Below, piece by piece: positions 10,216 to 19,546 of a DNA stretch of 64,000 nucleotides. The DNA is taken from positions 62,001 through 126,000 of the forward strand of contig NZ_JAESVD010000006.1 in NCBI RefSeq assembly GCF_016765635.1, given 5' to 3'. The position numbers and the translations under genes are program-made. The notes beneath the pieces were generated by a model, which was given only the letters and a program-made list of their open reading frames with translations, was not told the origin of the DNA and did no database searches. This DNA is from Shewanella schlegeliana (lineage in GTDB: Bacteria; Pseudomonadota; Gammaproteobacteria; Enterobacterales; Shewanellaceae). Each line of letters opens with the position of its first letter. Positions within the stretch are counted from its first letter, which is position 1.

Positions 10216-10821
10216 TTAATTAATCGAGCAGCTTGCTTCGGTGACTGAATTAATAATAACCTCTGTCTTTGGTAAATCATCGCTATTGGTATCAACGATA
10301 CTTATCTGATCGACTATATCCATACCCTGTAAGACTTTGCCAAATACTGCATAGCCATAACTAGAACTCGAAGCATCAAGCTGAGGATTGTCTAATATAT
10401 TGATGAAAAACTGAGAGGTGGCAGAGTGAGGATCATTGGTTCTAGCCATCGCTAACGTGCCACGTTTATTACTAATCCCAACAACTGCTTCGTTAGTGAT
10501 TGGTTCATTTCCTGGTTTTAACACTAACCCACTAGTGAATCCGCCCCCTTGAATGACAAAGTTATTAATGGTGCGATGAAACAAAGTGTCGTTATAGAAG
10601 CCATCAGCGACATAGTTTTTAAAATTATTTCCCGTAATAGGCATATTCGTTAGGTCGATAGCTAGGGTCATATCGCCCATAGTCGTCGACATCAGGTAAC
10701 AGACATCAGCTTGTAAATCTGGGGCCTGAGCTGGTGGTGGAAGTATTGCAGTATTTTCACTATCACTGCCACCACAAGCGGCTAAACTAAAACATAGTAG
10801 GAGAGGGATTGCTTTATTCAT
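10216..10821 (-). CDS. Cyclophilin-type peptidylprolyl isomerase lipoprotein
   Basis: Accelerates cis-trans isomerisation of proline peptide bonds. The 201-residue product starts with a lipoprotein signal ending in the lipobox 'LAAC' (Cys16), so it is predicted to be anchored in the periplasm or outer membrane. The cyclophilin fold is shown by 'FHRTINNFVIQGGGF' (catalytic Arg and the Gln-Gly-Gly core), 'GTLAMARTNDPHSATSQFFIN' and 'YAVFGKVLQGMDIVD'. Most proteobacterial periplasmic cyclophilins (PpiA) are soluble, so the lipid anchor is a distinguishing feature. It is a single gene on the minus strand, transcribed toward zapC. Confidence 0.92.
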   Translation of the reverse strand: MNKAIPLLLCFSLAACGGSDSENTAILPPPAQAPDLQADVCYLMSTTMGDMTLAIDLTNMPITGNNFKNYVADGFYNDTLFHRTINNFVIQGGGFTSGLVLKPGNEPITNEAVVGISNKRGTLAMARTNDPHSATSQFFINILDNPQLDASSSSYGYAVFGKVLQGMDIVDQISIVDTNSDDLPKTEVIINSVTEASCSIN

Positions 10822-11050
10822 TTTGTTCTCTCTATTAGGACGTCAACAAAGTGTTGTAAGTTTTGCTTGTGTTGAATTTATGTTGCATTTATGTGTGGTT
10901 GCGATTTTAGCAACTTTGGAAATTGGATCAATAAGATAGTACTAATGGTTACAAACTGTCGCAGCTTTGAGTTGTCTTTATATTCTTCAGCTGCTGGAGT
11001 TATTTTTGAAGTAAAACATCGGCTCAAGAGAAAAATTGTGAATTTAAGGT

Positions 11051-11074
11051 ATAAAAAATCAGCTTTCGTTGGCC
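11051..11074 (-). terminator. Decayed copy of the tRNA-array terminator
   Basis: The stretch matches the terminator at 11364-11386 and the flank that follows it (CGCTGCTTTA...AAAGTAAAAGTGGTTGC), with substitutions that turn stem pairs into G-T pairs. It shows that a whole terminator-plus-tRNA unit was once duplicated here. Confidence 0.5.
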
Positions 11075-11107
11075 TAGATGTCGCTGCTTTATCATGTAAA
11101 GTAAAAG

Positions 11108-11190
11108 TGGTTGCAACAAGGGAAGCGACCTTCGCTATACATTATTAAAGAGTTGAACACGACGAGCTAACAGACGACTTTATCGAGCGT
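11108..11190 (-). pseudogene. Strongly decayed initiator tRNA copy
   Basis: Only short blocks of the tRNA remain in order: TGGTTGC (3' end), CGACCTTCG (T-arm/anticodon side), CGACGAGCTA (D-arm) and then AATTGTA of the usual spacer. It cannot fold as a tRNA. Confidence 0.55.
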
Positions 11191-11363
11191 ATGAATTGTA
11201 TTTTCAGCTTTCTTTCATCGGTAAGGAAGTGATTACGAAAGTAGTGTTACTTTTTATAAAGCTAGAATCGCAGTTAGTGCACAATAAGCAGTTCAGAGTC
11301 GTAGTTTTTATGGGAGCAATGGGGTGTAAGGGGGGAAGGGGTGTAAACATAAGTTTTAGGTAC

Positions 11364-11386
11364 AAAAAAACCAGCTTTCGCTGGCC
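11364..11386 (-). terminator. Terminator of the initiator tRNA array
   Basis: On the minus strand CCAGC-GAAA-GCTGG is followed by TTTTTTT. It lies 34 bp downstream of the last intact tRNA and ends the minus-strand transcript. Confidence 0.85.
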
Positions 11387-11419
11387 TACATATCGCTGCT
11401 TTAGCACATAAAGTAAAAG

Positions 11420-11496
<77 letters not shown>

Positions 11497-11536
11497 TCCG
11501 AATTGTAATTATTAGTTTTACTTCATTATAAGGAAG

Positions 11537-11613
<77 letters not shown>

Positions 11614-11653
11614 TCTGAATTGTAATTATTAGTTTTACTTCATCATAAGGAAG

Positions 11654-11757
11654 TGGTTTCGACAGCTGGATTACTTTCTATAATAGCAGGGCAACGACCT
11701 TCGCCATGTTTTATAAATAGTTGAGTCCGAGTAGCTTTTATACTGCTCCATCCCACG
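11654..11757 (-). pseudogene. Decayed initiator tRNA, 104 bp
   Basis: Retains both outer ends of the tRNA (TGGTTTCG...CTGCTCCATCCCACG on the plus strand) and the block CAACGACCTTCG. The T-arm is broken by foreign bases around ACTTTCTATAATAGCAGGG, and the anticodon arm is lost. The same spacer as for intact copies flanks it. Confidence 0.8.
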
Positions 11758-11797
11758 TCCGAATTGTATTTATTAGTTTTACTTCATTATAAGGAAG

Positions 11798-11874
<77 letters not shown>

Positions 11875-11914
11875 TCCGAATTGTATTTATTAGTTTTACT
11901 TCATCATAAGGAAG

Positions 11915-12018
11915 TGGTTTCGACAGCTGGATTACTTTCTATAATAGCAGGGCAACGACCTTCGCCATGTTTTATAAATAGTTGAGTCCGAGTAGCTTTT
12001 ATACTGCTCCATCCCGCA
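11915..12018 (-). pseudogene. Decayed initiator tRNA, promoter-proximal copy
   Basis: Same 104-bp decayed sequence as 11654-11757, differing only in the last few bases (CCCGCA instead of CCCACG). It is the first tRNA-like unit after the array promoter. Confidence 0.8.
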
Positions 12019-12085
12019 TCCGAATTTAAACCTCAAGGGAGTTAAACAGACTTAGTACTCAGCGTCTGCCCCGAAGAGGTGGCGA

Positions 12086-12114
12086 ACTATAGCGATGGCT
12101 TAGGCTCATTGCAA
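12086..12114 (-). promoter_or_regulatory. Sigma-70 promoter of the tRNA-fMet array
   Basis: On the minus strand TTGCAA (12109-12114) and TATAGT (12086-12091) are separated by 17 bp. The predicted start lies near 12079, about 60 bp before the first tRNA-like unit. Confidence 0.7.
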
Positions 12115-12289
12115 GAAACTTTTAGAATTAATCATTTACATGGGTGTTTTTTATTCGCTTAATGATTTGTTGGCATCGAAATCACTATTGTTGGTTTTAA
12201 ATTGAGCTTTAGCCAATAACTTTTATCATTTAACGGCGCTAACAGGTATAATGTCCAACTAATTTTTACTGTGTGTCGACTATCAATCA

Positions 12290-14425
12290 ATGTTAAATTT
12301 TTTTGCTGCAGCTCCACGGGGCTATGAATACGCGTTATCACTTGAGCTTGCCGAGCTTGGCGCTTCTGAAATTAAAGAAAGTGTTGCTGGGGTTTATTTT
12401 TCGGCCTCGTTAGAGCTTGGCTATCGTATTACGCTGTGGTCGCGTTTGGCGAGCAGAATCATTTTCGTCATTTATAAAGGTCCTTGTGAATCACCTGAGC
12501 AACTTTACAATGCGGCTTATGGTATTGACTGGCAGATGCAGTTTTCCAATCGCAGTACCTTCAGCATCGATTTTCATGGCTTAGGTGGTTTCATTAAGAA
12601 CACCCAGTTCGGTGCATTAAAAATCAAAGATGCGATTGTTGACCGTTTTAGAGACGATGACTTTTCTCGTCCAAACGTTGAAAGAGTGGATGCTGATTTT
12701 AGAATTGATGCCCATTTTAGACGTGGTGAGATCACTATCGGCTTCAATTTTTCTGGCCCAGCACTGCACAAACGTGGTTATCGCTCAACTACTGGTGAGG
12801 CGCCACTTAAAGAAAATCTTGCAGCTAATATGTTAGTTCGTAGTGGTTGGCAGGCTACTCCAACAGATCTGCTAGACCCGTTCTGTGGTAGCGGCACGAT
12901 TTTGATTGAAGCTGCGATGATGGCTTGTGATATCGCGCCGGGCATCCATCGTGAGCGTTTTGGCTTTGACCATTGGTTACCCCATAACAAAAAAGTTTGG
13001 CAAGAACTATTAAACGAAGCCCGTGCGCGTGCGTCTATCGGTAAAACACGTTGTGGCATCAAGTTCTTTGGCTCAGATATTGATTCTAGACTGGTTGCGC
13101 TAGCAAAACGTAACGCTGAAAATGCCGGTGTACTTGAGCTAATCGACTTTAGTGTCTGTAATGCACTTGATGTCAAAGTTCCTGTAGAGACGGGATATTT
13201 AATTTCGAACCCACCATACGGTGAACGTTTAGGTAATGTGACTTCTCTACTTCAACTGTATTACCAGCTAGGTGATAAGTTTAAAGCTGAGTTTGGCGGT
13301 TGGAACATTGCTATCTTAAATAGCGATATCGAACTTTTATCTGCGTTGAAGCTTAAAGCTGATAAGCAGATGAAGATGAATAATGGCGCTTTAGAGTGTG
13401 CGTTTAACCTTTATACTGTGCATGCAGAAAATACCCGTCGTGTCGATCCTGCAAACATCAAGATTGAAGGGGATGTCAGTGATATCGCCGTGCCTTTTGC
13501 TAACCGTATTAAAAAGAATTTTAAGCAGTTAGAGAAGTGGGCTAAGAAAGAGGGCATCGATAGCTACCGTTTATATGATGCAGATATACCTGAATATAAC
13601 GTAGCGATTGATAAGTACCTCGATTATGTTGTGATCCAAGAGTATTCAGCACCATCAGAGATCCCTGAAGCGGTGACCAAACGTAGATTAACTGACGTAT
13701 TGATCTCACTACCTAGCGCAATTGGTATCGACCCGAATCATATTATTTTGAAGACCCGTGAGCGTAAGAAGGGCACGAATCAATATGAGAAGTTGGTTGC
13801 AAGCAAGCTTGAACTTATTACGACAGAATATGGCGCTAAGTTTAAGCTCAACCTGAAAGAGTATCTAGATACAGGCCTGTTTTTGGATCACCGTTTAACA
13901 CGTAAGTTAGTGGGCGAGAAGTCAAAGGGGCGCAGCGTATGTAACCTGTTCTCTTATACCGGTTCTGCATCTGTACATGCGGCGCTTGGTGGAGCTAAGT
14001 CTGTCACTACCGTTGATATGTCTAATACCTATATCGATTGGGCAAAAGAGAACTTTGCATTAAATGGCCTAAACAGCGATAAATATCAGTTTGTACAGGC
14101 TAACTGTTTGCAGTGGATGAAGCGCACTCATGATAGATTTGACCTGATTTTTATCGATCCGCCGACCTTCTCAAACTCGAAGCGTATGGAAGACTCATTT
14201 GATGTGCAGCGCGATCACGTTGCCATGCTAAGCGATGTGTTCAAGCTTCTGAATCCTGGTGGGGAAATCATTTTCTCTAACAATAAGCGCAAATTTAAGA
14301 TGGAAATCGCGGAGTTAGAAGCACAAGGTATGTCGGTTAAAAATATTGATAACCAAACACTGCCACTGGATTACAAGCGCAATCCGCATATTCACAACAC
14401 ATGGTTAATCACCCATGCAGGCTAA
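12290..14425 (+). CDS. rlmL: Bifunctional 23S rRNA methyltransferase RlmKL
   Basis: Methylates 23S rRNA at G2445 (m2G, RlmL half) and G2069 (m7G, RlmK half) using SAM. The 711-residue length fits the fused enzyme. The N-terminal part carries a THUMP-like RNA-binding region (about 45-155). The first methyltransferase shows '[17 protein letters not shown]' and the catalytic 'NPPYGERLG' (about 305). The second half contains a SAM-binding block '[18 protein letters not shown]' and '[11 protein letters not shown]'. The E. coli order rlmL-uup is kept, with a small glutaredoxin-like gene between them that overlaps this stop codon. Confidence 0.97.
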   Translation: MLNFFAAAPRGYEYALSLELAELGASEIKESVAGVYFSASLELGYRITLWSRLASRIIFVIYKGPCESPEQLYNAAYGIDWQMQFSNRSTFSIDFHGLGGFIKNTQFGALKIKDAIVDRFRDDDFSRPNVERVDADFRIDAHFRRGEITIGFNFSGPALHKRGYRSTTGEAPLKENLAANMLVRSGWQATPTDLLDPFCGSGTILIEAAMMACDIAPGIHRERFGFDHWLPHNKKVWQELLNEARARASIGKTRCGIKFFGSDIDSRLVALAKRNAENAGVLELIDFSVCNALDVKVPVETGYLISNPPYGERLGNVTSLLQLYYQLGDKFKAEFGGWNIAILNSDIELLSALKLKADKQMKMNNGALECAFNLYTVHAENTRRVDPANIKIEGDVSDIAVPFANRIKKNFKQLEKWAKKEGIDSYRLYDADIPEYNVAIDKYLDYVVIQEYSAPSEIPEAVTKRRLTDVLISLPSAIGIDPNHIILKTRERKKGTNQYEKLVASKLELITTEYGAKFKLNLKEYLDTGLFLDHRLTRKLVGEKSKGRSVCNLFSYTGSASVHAALGGAKSVTTVDMSNTYIDWAKENFALNGLNSDKYQFVQANCLQWMKRTHDRFDLIFIDPPTFSNSKRMEDSFDVQRDHVAMLSDVFKLLNPGGEIIFSNNKRKFKMEIAELEAQGMSVKNIDNQTLPLDYKRNPHIHNTWLITHAG

Positions 14426-14651
14426 CGCCTCAGTTATTTTATATCACACAGATGCGTGTCATCTGTGTGAATTAGCAGCTGATTTACTCATGCAGGCCGG
14501 CGTCACCTTTGATGCTTTGGATATCTGTGATGATGATAATTTAGCTGAGCAATATGGCATTCGAATCCCGGTCGTCAAAATTGTCGATTCCCAAAGTGAA
14601 CTAAATTGGCCGTTTGATCTCGAAGCATTAGAAGAATTTTTAGGAGCGTAA
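14415..14651 (+). CDS. Glutaredoxin-like protein (DUF836 family)
   Basis: A 78-residue thioredoxin-fold protein with the redox motif 'CHLC' (Cys14-Cys17) after a first beta strand, and the cis-proline region 'IRIPVVKI'. The ATG overlaps the last 11 bases of rlmL, which suggests translational coupling. The TTG start of uup follows the stop by one base. Length and layout match the DUF836 family; no specific substrate is known. Confidence 0.88.
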   Translation: MQANASVILYHTDACHLCELAADLLMQAGVTFDALDICDDDNLAEQYGIRIPVVKIVDSQSELNWPFDLEALEEFLGA

Positions 14652-14652
14652 G

Positions 14653-16572
14653 TTGAGTCTTGTACGTATTAATAACGGCTCTTTAGCCTACGGCTATACC
14701 CCATTATTACAAAATGCCGATTTTACTATTGAACCTGGCGAGCGTGTTTGTATCGTTGGTCGTAATGGTGCCGGTAAGTCTAGCCTGATGAAAGTTTTAA
14801 GCGGAGACGTATTACTGGATGAGGGTGAGTTTAATATCGCCACCGACGTTAAAGTGAGCCGTCTGCAGCAAGATCCACCTAAGGCGGAGCAAGGCACTGT
14901 TTATGCGTATATCGCCGCTGGCTTGAAAGAGGTCGGTGAAAAGTTAGAGCGTTACCATCAGCTTTCTCATGATATTGGCACCGCTTCTCCAGATGAGATG
15001 GAGCGAATGCTTAAGCAGATGGAACGTTTGCAAGAAGATATCGACCACCTTAATGGGTGGCAGTTAGATAACCGTATTAGTCAAAACTGTGAGTTGCTAG
15101 GCCTTGATGCTGATGCGCCTTTGTCCGAACTGTCGGGTGGTTGGCAGCGTAAGGTTGCCTTGGCACGCTCATTAGTCAGCGACCCAGATCTTTTACTACT
15201 CGATGAGCCAACCAACCATTTAGATATCGACACAATTGAATGGTTAGAGCAATTCTTATTAAGCTATCGCGGCGCTATTGTGTTTGTCAGCCACGATCGT
15301 GGTTTCATTCAACGCATGGCGACTCGAATCGTCGATTTAGATCGCGGTGTGGTCACCTCTTGGCCGGGGAATTATCAAGCTTACCTAGATGGTAAAGCCG
15401 AATGGCTTCGAGTGGAAGCTGAGCAAAATGCTCACTTCGATAAAAAGTTAGCAGAGGAAGAGGCTTGGATCCGTCAAGGGGTTAAAGCACGTCGTACCCG
15501 TAACGAAGGGCGCGTGCGCGCACTTAAAGAGCTTAGGGTTGAGCGTATGGCGCGTCTTAACCGTCAAGGCGGTGCCAAGATGGCGGTTGCCGACACTGAG
15601 CGTTCGGGTAAGTTAGTCTTTGATATCGAGAACCTTGAGTACAATTTACCAGAGAAGAACCTAGTTAAGAACTTTAGTTCAACGGTAATGCGTGGCGATC
15701 GTATCGCGCTAATCGGCCCTAACGGTTGTGGTAAATCGACACTGGTTAAATTGCTTATTGGTCAATTAGAGGCGCAATCGGGTAGTGTCAAAGTGGGTAC
15801 TAAACTTGAAATTGCCTACTTTGACCAATATCGCGAAGCGTTAGATCCAGAGAAAACCGTCGAAGATAACGTTGGCGAAGGTAAGAAGACAGTAACTATC
15901 AATGGCCAAGATCGTCATATTTTGAGCTACTTACAAGACTTTCTGTTCTCTCCTATGCGTGCAAGAACGCCGGTTAAGGCATTGTCAGGTGGTGAAAAGA
16001 ATCGTCTGCTGTTAGCGCGTTTATTGCTAAGACCGGCAAACTTAATTATTCTCGACGAACCAACAAACGACCTTGATATTGAAACATTGGAGTTGTTAGA
16101 GTCATTGCTTGCCGATTATAAAGGCACACTGTTACTAGTAAGTCACGATCGTGCATTTATTGACAATACAGTAACCAGTAGCTGGTGGTTTACTGGAAAC
16201 GGTGGTTGGAGTGAGTATGTTGGTGGCTATCAAGATGCGGTTTCTCAAGGCGCTAGATTTTATTCTGAGGAACCTCAAGAGGTAAAAGCTGTCCAAGCTC
16301 CAGTGAGCGAGCCAAAAGCCGTTGAACAACCGAAAGTAGCTAAAGCTGAGAAGAAGCTTTCGTACAAGTTGCAACGTGAATTAGAGTCTTTACCTGCCTT
16401 AATGGAGCAGCTAGAGCAGGAAATTGAACAGCTGCAGACTGTTGTGAGTTCACCTGAGTTTTATGCTCAGGAGCAAAAAATAGTGAATGAAAACTTGAAA
16501 GCATTGTCCGATAAGGAAAGCCAGCTTGAAAGTTGCTTTGAGCGATGGGAAGAGCTCGAGTCATTGAAGTAA
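14653..16572 (+). CDS. uup: ABC-F ATPase Uup
   Basis: A soluble ABC-F protein that acts on the ribosome and affects transposon excision in E. coli. The 639 residues contain two ABC domains: Walker A 'GRNGAGKSS' (about 36) and 'GPNGCGKST' (about 355), signatures 'LSGGWQRKVALARSL' and 'LSGGEKNRLLLARLL', Walker B 'LLLLDEPTNHLDID' and 'LIILDEPTNDLDIE'. The linker between them is basic and the C-terminal ~80 residues form the coiled coil known for Uup. The start codon is TTG, with GGAGCG 8 bp upstream at the end of the preceding gene. Confidence 0.96.
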   Translation: MSLVRINNGSLAYGYTPLLQNADFTIEPGERVCIVGRNGAGKSSLMKVLSGDVLLDEGEFNIATDVKVSRLQQDPPKAEQGTVYAYIAAGLKEVGEKLERYHQLSHDIGTASPDEMERMLKQMERLQEDIDHLNGWQLDNRISQNCELLGLDADAPLSELSGGWQRKVALARSLVSDPDLLLLDEPTNHLDIDTIEWLEQFLLSYRGAIVFVSHDRGFIQRMATRIVDLDRGVVTSWPGNYQAYLDGKAEWLRVEAEQNAHFDKKLAEEEAWIRQGVKARRTRNEGRVRALKELRVERMARLNRQGGAKMAVADTERSGKLVFDIENLEYNLPEKNLVKNFSSTVMRGDRIALIGPNGCGKSTLVKLLIGQLEAQSGSVKVGTKLEIAYFDQYREALDPEKTVEDNVGEGKKTVTINGQDRHILSYLQDFLFSPMRARTPVKALSGGEKNRLLLARLLLRPANLIILDEPTNDLDIETLELLESLLADYKGTLLLVSHDRAFIDNTVTSSWWFTGNGGWSEYVGGYQDAVSQGARFYSEEPQEVKAVQAPVSEPKAVEQPKVAKAEKKLSYKLQRELESLPALMEQLEQEIEQLQTVVSSPEFYAQEQKIVNENLKALSDKESQLESCFERWEELESLK

Positions 16573-16601
16573 GCTAAAAATAAGAAATAGGAAGCGAGTT
16601 A

Positions 16602-18473
16602 ATGAAGTTTAAGTTGGATAAAACCTTATCGTTAGTAGCTGTTGGTGTATTAAGCGTACTTCAAGGTGTGCAAGCGGCACCTGTTTATGAAATTGTTAAT
16701 ATTGATGGCTACCCTAATGTACAGAGCGGTACCTACGACCTTAATGGTACGATAGCCAATACTCGTAACGGCTACGGCATGGCTGTTAATGTGAATAATG
16801 AGGCGGTCGGTGCAGCGAAAGGTAAAAAGAAACTGACAGTGTCAGAAGATGACGATGGTGTGATCGACATCGAAGACGGAGTCGCGGATTCTGAAACGAT
16901 CAGCTATTCTGTTGATCTTCCTATCATCGCTAACAACTTCACTTTTACTTCAGTTGGTAATGCGTGGATCCCTACGTTTGAAAGTGTCAATGGCACCACA
17001 GCGCCAACCTTTCCAGAAGATGAGGCCACGGTTAACTCGGTCGATACTTTTTTCTATGACATTAATGACAGCGGTCTTAAAGTTGGTGCGATGACTGCAC
17101 CTGAGAAAACAGTTAAGTATGATGGTAGTAGTGAGACTCAGGAGTTTTGGTATTACCGTGATTACGAGCAGCGTGGCTTTGTTAAATCCGGGACCGATGC
17201 TGAAATTCCTTTAATCCCTCCTTACAGCGAATATATCTATAAGGAAGGCGAGTCCGGTGAGCAAATTATCAATGTTGGTGGTTTCTCAAGTGCCGCAGCG
17301 GTTAACGCTAGCGGTTTAGTTGCGGGTTATGCTAGTACAGATATCAGCGATAATAGTGCAAACATTATTAACTCATGTGTTGAAAAGGATAGTGAAACCG
17401 CGCCGCAAGAGATCTGTATACAAGGAAAGCAGTTTCCAAACCGATATGGCTACAGTGAAATTCAGTATCAGATCCGTGGTTATGTTTGGCAATATGAAGC
17501 TGGTGGCGTAACGGCGACAGAACTTCCGTTAGGCTTAGAGGTGACCAATGACAACGTTTATAGTGCTCAAGGTCTAGGAATCAATAGTGACGGGGTCGTT
17601 GCTGGCCGCTCTTATGTCTATCGCAAAAATGACAAAGACAGATTGTATTACGATGCAGCCTACTGGACTAAAGGGGCTGATGGAAAGTATGAGTACAATT
17701 GGGTAGATGTTGACGAAGCAAGAGATGTTTACTCATCGATTGCTTATGATATTAATGACAATGGCATCTTAGTCGGTAGTTACAATAAGTACATTAATGG
17801 CTATAGAAGAGATAAGTTCTTCTATTTCGATACTAACAGCCCTGAAACGCCGCTGGTTACGCCTAATGACTTCTATAACAACCTATCGGACTTGAGCAGC
17901 CGCGCGCGCGATATTAATAACCAAGGGCAAGTTGTTGGTTATATTGAGACGACTCACGATAAAGAGAAGCCTCGCCCTAAAGCGGCTTTTCTCTATGATC
18001 TACCGACCGATGAGTTTAGCAATGTAAATAACTTATTGACCTGTGAGTCGAAAGGGTATGCGAAAAATGCTGAAGGAAATTGGGAGCGCCACTTAGTTAA
18101 AGTACAAGATGGTTCGGGCAAGACATTAACCTATAAGAGCGAGATCATTGTCGTTGAGGGCAACAGCATCAACGAAGATGGAACTATAGTGGGTACCGCC
18201 TTAATTCGTAAGCCATCATATAAGTTTGATGAGGATGGTAACTTGGTGATTGGTGATAATGGGTTACCATTCTTCGAGATTAACGGTTATGGCGACCCAG
18301 TAACCTCTTTCTTACCTCGTATGGTTGTGCTACAGCCTGCAGCTGCAGGTGCAGAAGCTTGTACGGTTAAAGATGATGACGATAATAATGATAACTATAA
18401 GCGTAAAGGTGCGGCGAGTTTTGCATGGTTGCTAGCTTTACCACTACTATGGTTTAGACGTCGAGCTAAATAA
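16602..18473 (+). CDS. DUF3466 family exported protein
   Basis: A 623-residue protein with a signal peptide (residues 1-25, ending 'GVQA') that resembles the DUF3466 family found in Shewanella and Vibrio, usually near rmf and fabA. The body holds HAF-type repeats such as 'GINSDGVVAGRS', 'DINDNGILVGS' and 'DINNQGQVVGY'. The C-terminus has acidic residues, then 'GAASFAWLLALPLLWFRRRAK', a hydrophobic helix with basic tail that resembles GlyGly-CTERM sorting tails handled by rhombosortase. The motif is degenerate (Gly-Ala-Ala), so this is an inference. Molecular function is unknown. Confidence 0.8.
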   Translation: MKFKLDKTLSLVAVGVLSVLQGVQAAPVYEIVNIDGYPNVQSGTYDLNGTIANTRNGYGMAVNVNNEAVGAAKGKKKLTVSEDDDGVIDIEDGVADSETISYSVDLPIIANNFTFTSVGNAWIPTFESVNGTTAPTFPEDEATVNSVDTFFYDINDSGLKVGAMTAPEKTVKYDGSSETQEFWYYRDYEQRGFVKSGTDAEIPLIPPYSEYIYKEGESGEQIINVGGFSSAAAVNASGLVAGYASTDISDNSANIINSCVEKDSETAPQEICIQGKQFPNRYGYSEIQYQIRGYVWQYEAGGVTATELPLGLEVTNDNVYSAQGLGINSDGVVAGRSYVYRKNDKDRLYYDAAYWTKGADGKYEYNWVDVDEARDVYSSIAYDINDNGILVGSYNKYINGYRRDKFFYFDTNSPETPLVTPNDFYNNLSDLSSRARDINNQGQVVGYIETTHDKEKPRPKAAFLYDLPTDEFSNVNNLLTCESKGYAKNAEGNWERHLVKVQDGSGKTLTYKSEIIVVEGNSINEDGTIVGTALIRKPSYKFDEDGNLVIGDNGLPFFEINGYGDPVTSFLPRMVVLQPAAAGAEACTVKDDDDNNDNYKRKGAASFAWLLALPLLWFRRRAK

Positions 18474-18501
18474 GCACGATAGATTATTTACGCAGTATAA
18501 A

Positions 18502-18528
18502 TCGAGGCTATAGGCCTCGATTTTTTTT
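18502..18528 (+). terminator. Terminator after the DUF3466 gene
   Basis: TCGAGGC and GCCTCGA form a 7-bp stem with a 5-base loop, followed by eight T. Confidence 0.85.
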
Positions 18529-18670
18529 GAAATAAATTTGTAATACTTCTCAATAGGTTAAAATTTAACCGTCATTTGAGCGGTTTTTAGGGATTGATCT
18601 CGAGTTTAAAAAGCATTATTTATGGTGGTGAAGCGTTAGCTTCTTTTGTTATCTCAAAGAGGATGCTTGC

Positions 18671-18847
18671 ATGAAAAGACAAAAAAGAGATCGATTAGAT
18701 AGAGCTTTTTCTAAAGGCTTTCAAGCAGGAATTGGCGGCCGGTCGAAGGAGATATGTCCATATTCGACACTTGATTCAAAATCGCAATGGCTGGGAGGAT
18801 GGCGTGAAGGCGTTGATGGCAGACTGAGTGGCTTATTTAATAAGTAA
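18671..18847 (+). CDS. rmf: Ribosome modulation factor
   Basis: RMF binds 70S ribosomes in stationary phase and drives their pairing into inactive 100S dimers. The frame encodes 58 residues beginning 'MKRQKRDRLDRAFSKGFQAG' and continuing 'GRSKEICPY' and 'SQWLGGWREG', which align closely with E. coli RMF (55 residues). An AAAGAGG ribosome site lies 9 bp upstream of the ATG. It sits next to fabA and ycbZ as in E. coli. Growth-rate or ppGpp control is known for the family; nothing in the sequence here proves it. Confidence 0.95.
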   Translation: MKRQKRDRLDRAFSKGFQAGIGGRSKEICPYSTLDSKSQWLGGWREGVDGRLSGLFNK

Positions 18848-18907
18848 GGCTCAGCACCTTATTTTAAGAAAGGGTTCTTGAAGTAAAGAATCATTGAGAA
18901 ACTATTT

Positions 18908-18935
18908 TGCCCTCTAGGATAAAGAGGGCATTTTT
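18908..18935 (+). terminator. Terminator after rmf
   Basis: TGCCCTCT and AGAGGGCA form an 8-bp stem followed by TTTTT, between the convergent rmf and fabA genes. Confidence 0.85.
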
Positions 18936-18963
18936 ATAGCATTAGCTAGTGTTTCATTGCCAA

Positions 18964-19479
18964 TTAGAAGCTTGTGGTATCAGTAAAGATGCCAACTTTA
19001 AGATCTTTTGCACTGTAGATCTCACGACCATCCACTTCCATCGTAGCATCTGCGATACCCATAACGAGTTTACGGTATACCTTACGTTTTATGGTGAGCT
19101 TGTAGGTGACTTTTTTTGCCTCAGGCAGTACCTGTCCAGTAAATTTGACTTCACCGACACCTAGCGCACGTCCTTTGCCCTCAGCGCCTTCCCATCCAAG
19201 AAAGAAACCGACTAGCTGCCACATAGCATCCAGACCTAAACAGCCCGGCATAACCGGATCGCCTGCGAAGTGGCAGTCAAAGAACCAAAGTTCAGGATTA
19301 ATATCGAGTTCTGCAACAATTTCACCCTTACCATATTCACCACCATCCGCGTTAATCTTAAGAACACGGTCGATCATCAACATGTTGTCTTTCGGTAATC
19401 TCGGAGAGTTCGGTCCGAATAGTTTGCCAAGTCCACAGGCAATAAGATCTTCTTTGGTAAAACTGTTTGCGTTACTCAT
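18964..19479 (-). CDS. fabA: 3-hydroxydecanoyl-ACP dehydratase/isomerase FabA
   Basis: Dehydrates 3-hydroxydecanoyl-ACP and isomerises the product to cis-3-decenoyl-ACP, the branch point to unsaturated fatty acids. The ATG giving '[12 protein letters not shown]' (171 residues) is chosen over a longer frame (11 codons more) because E. coli FabA starts with a matching 'YTKEDL' and a GGAG site lies just upstream. The active site is in '[19 protein letters not shown]', with catalytic His and Asp. The C-terminus '[13 protein letters not shown]' matches the family. It lies downstream of ycbZ on the same strand. Confidence 0.97.
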   Translation of the reverse strand: MSNANSFTKEDLIACGLGKLFGPNSPRLPKDNMLMIDRVLKINADGGEYGKGEIVAELDINPELWFFDCHFAGDPVMPGCLGLDAMWQLVGFFLGWEGAEGKGRALGVGEVKFTGQVLPEAKKVTYKLTIKRKVYRKLVMGIADATMEVDGREIYSAKDLKVGIFTDTTSF

Positions 19480-19546
19480 TATTTTTGATACTCCAGCAAT
19501 TTGAGCTGCCAAGGTTAGCGAACACGTGTACGCTAAACAACTCCGA

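Noticed and set aside
10891..11148. Plus-strand reading frame of 85 codons
   Set aside because: It runs over a decayed tRNA and terminator copy, has no ribosome site and no family resemblance.
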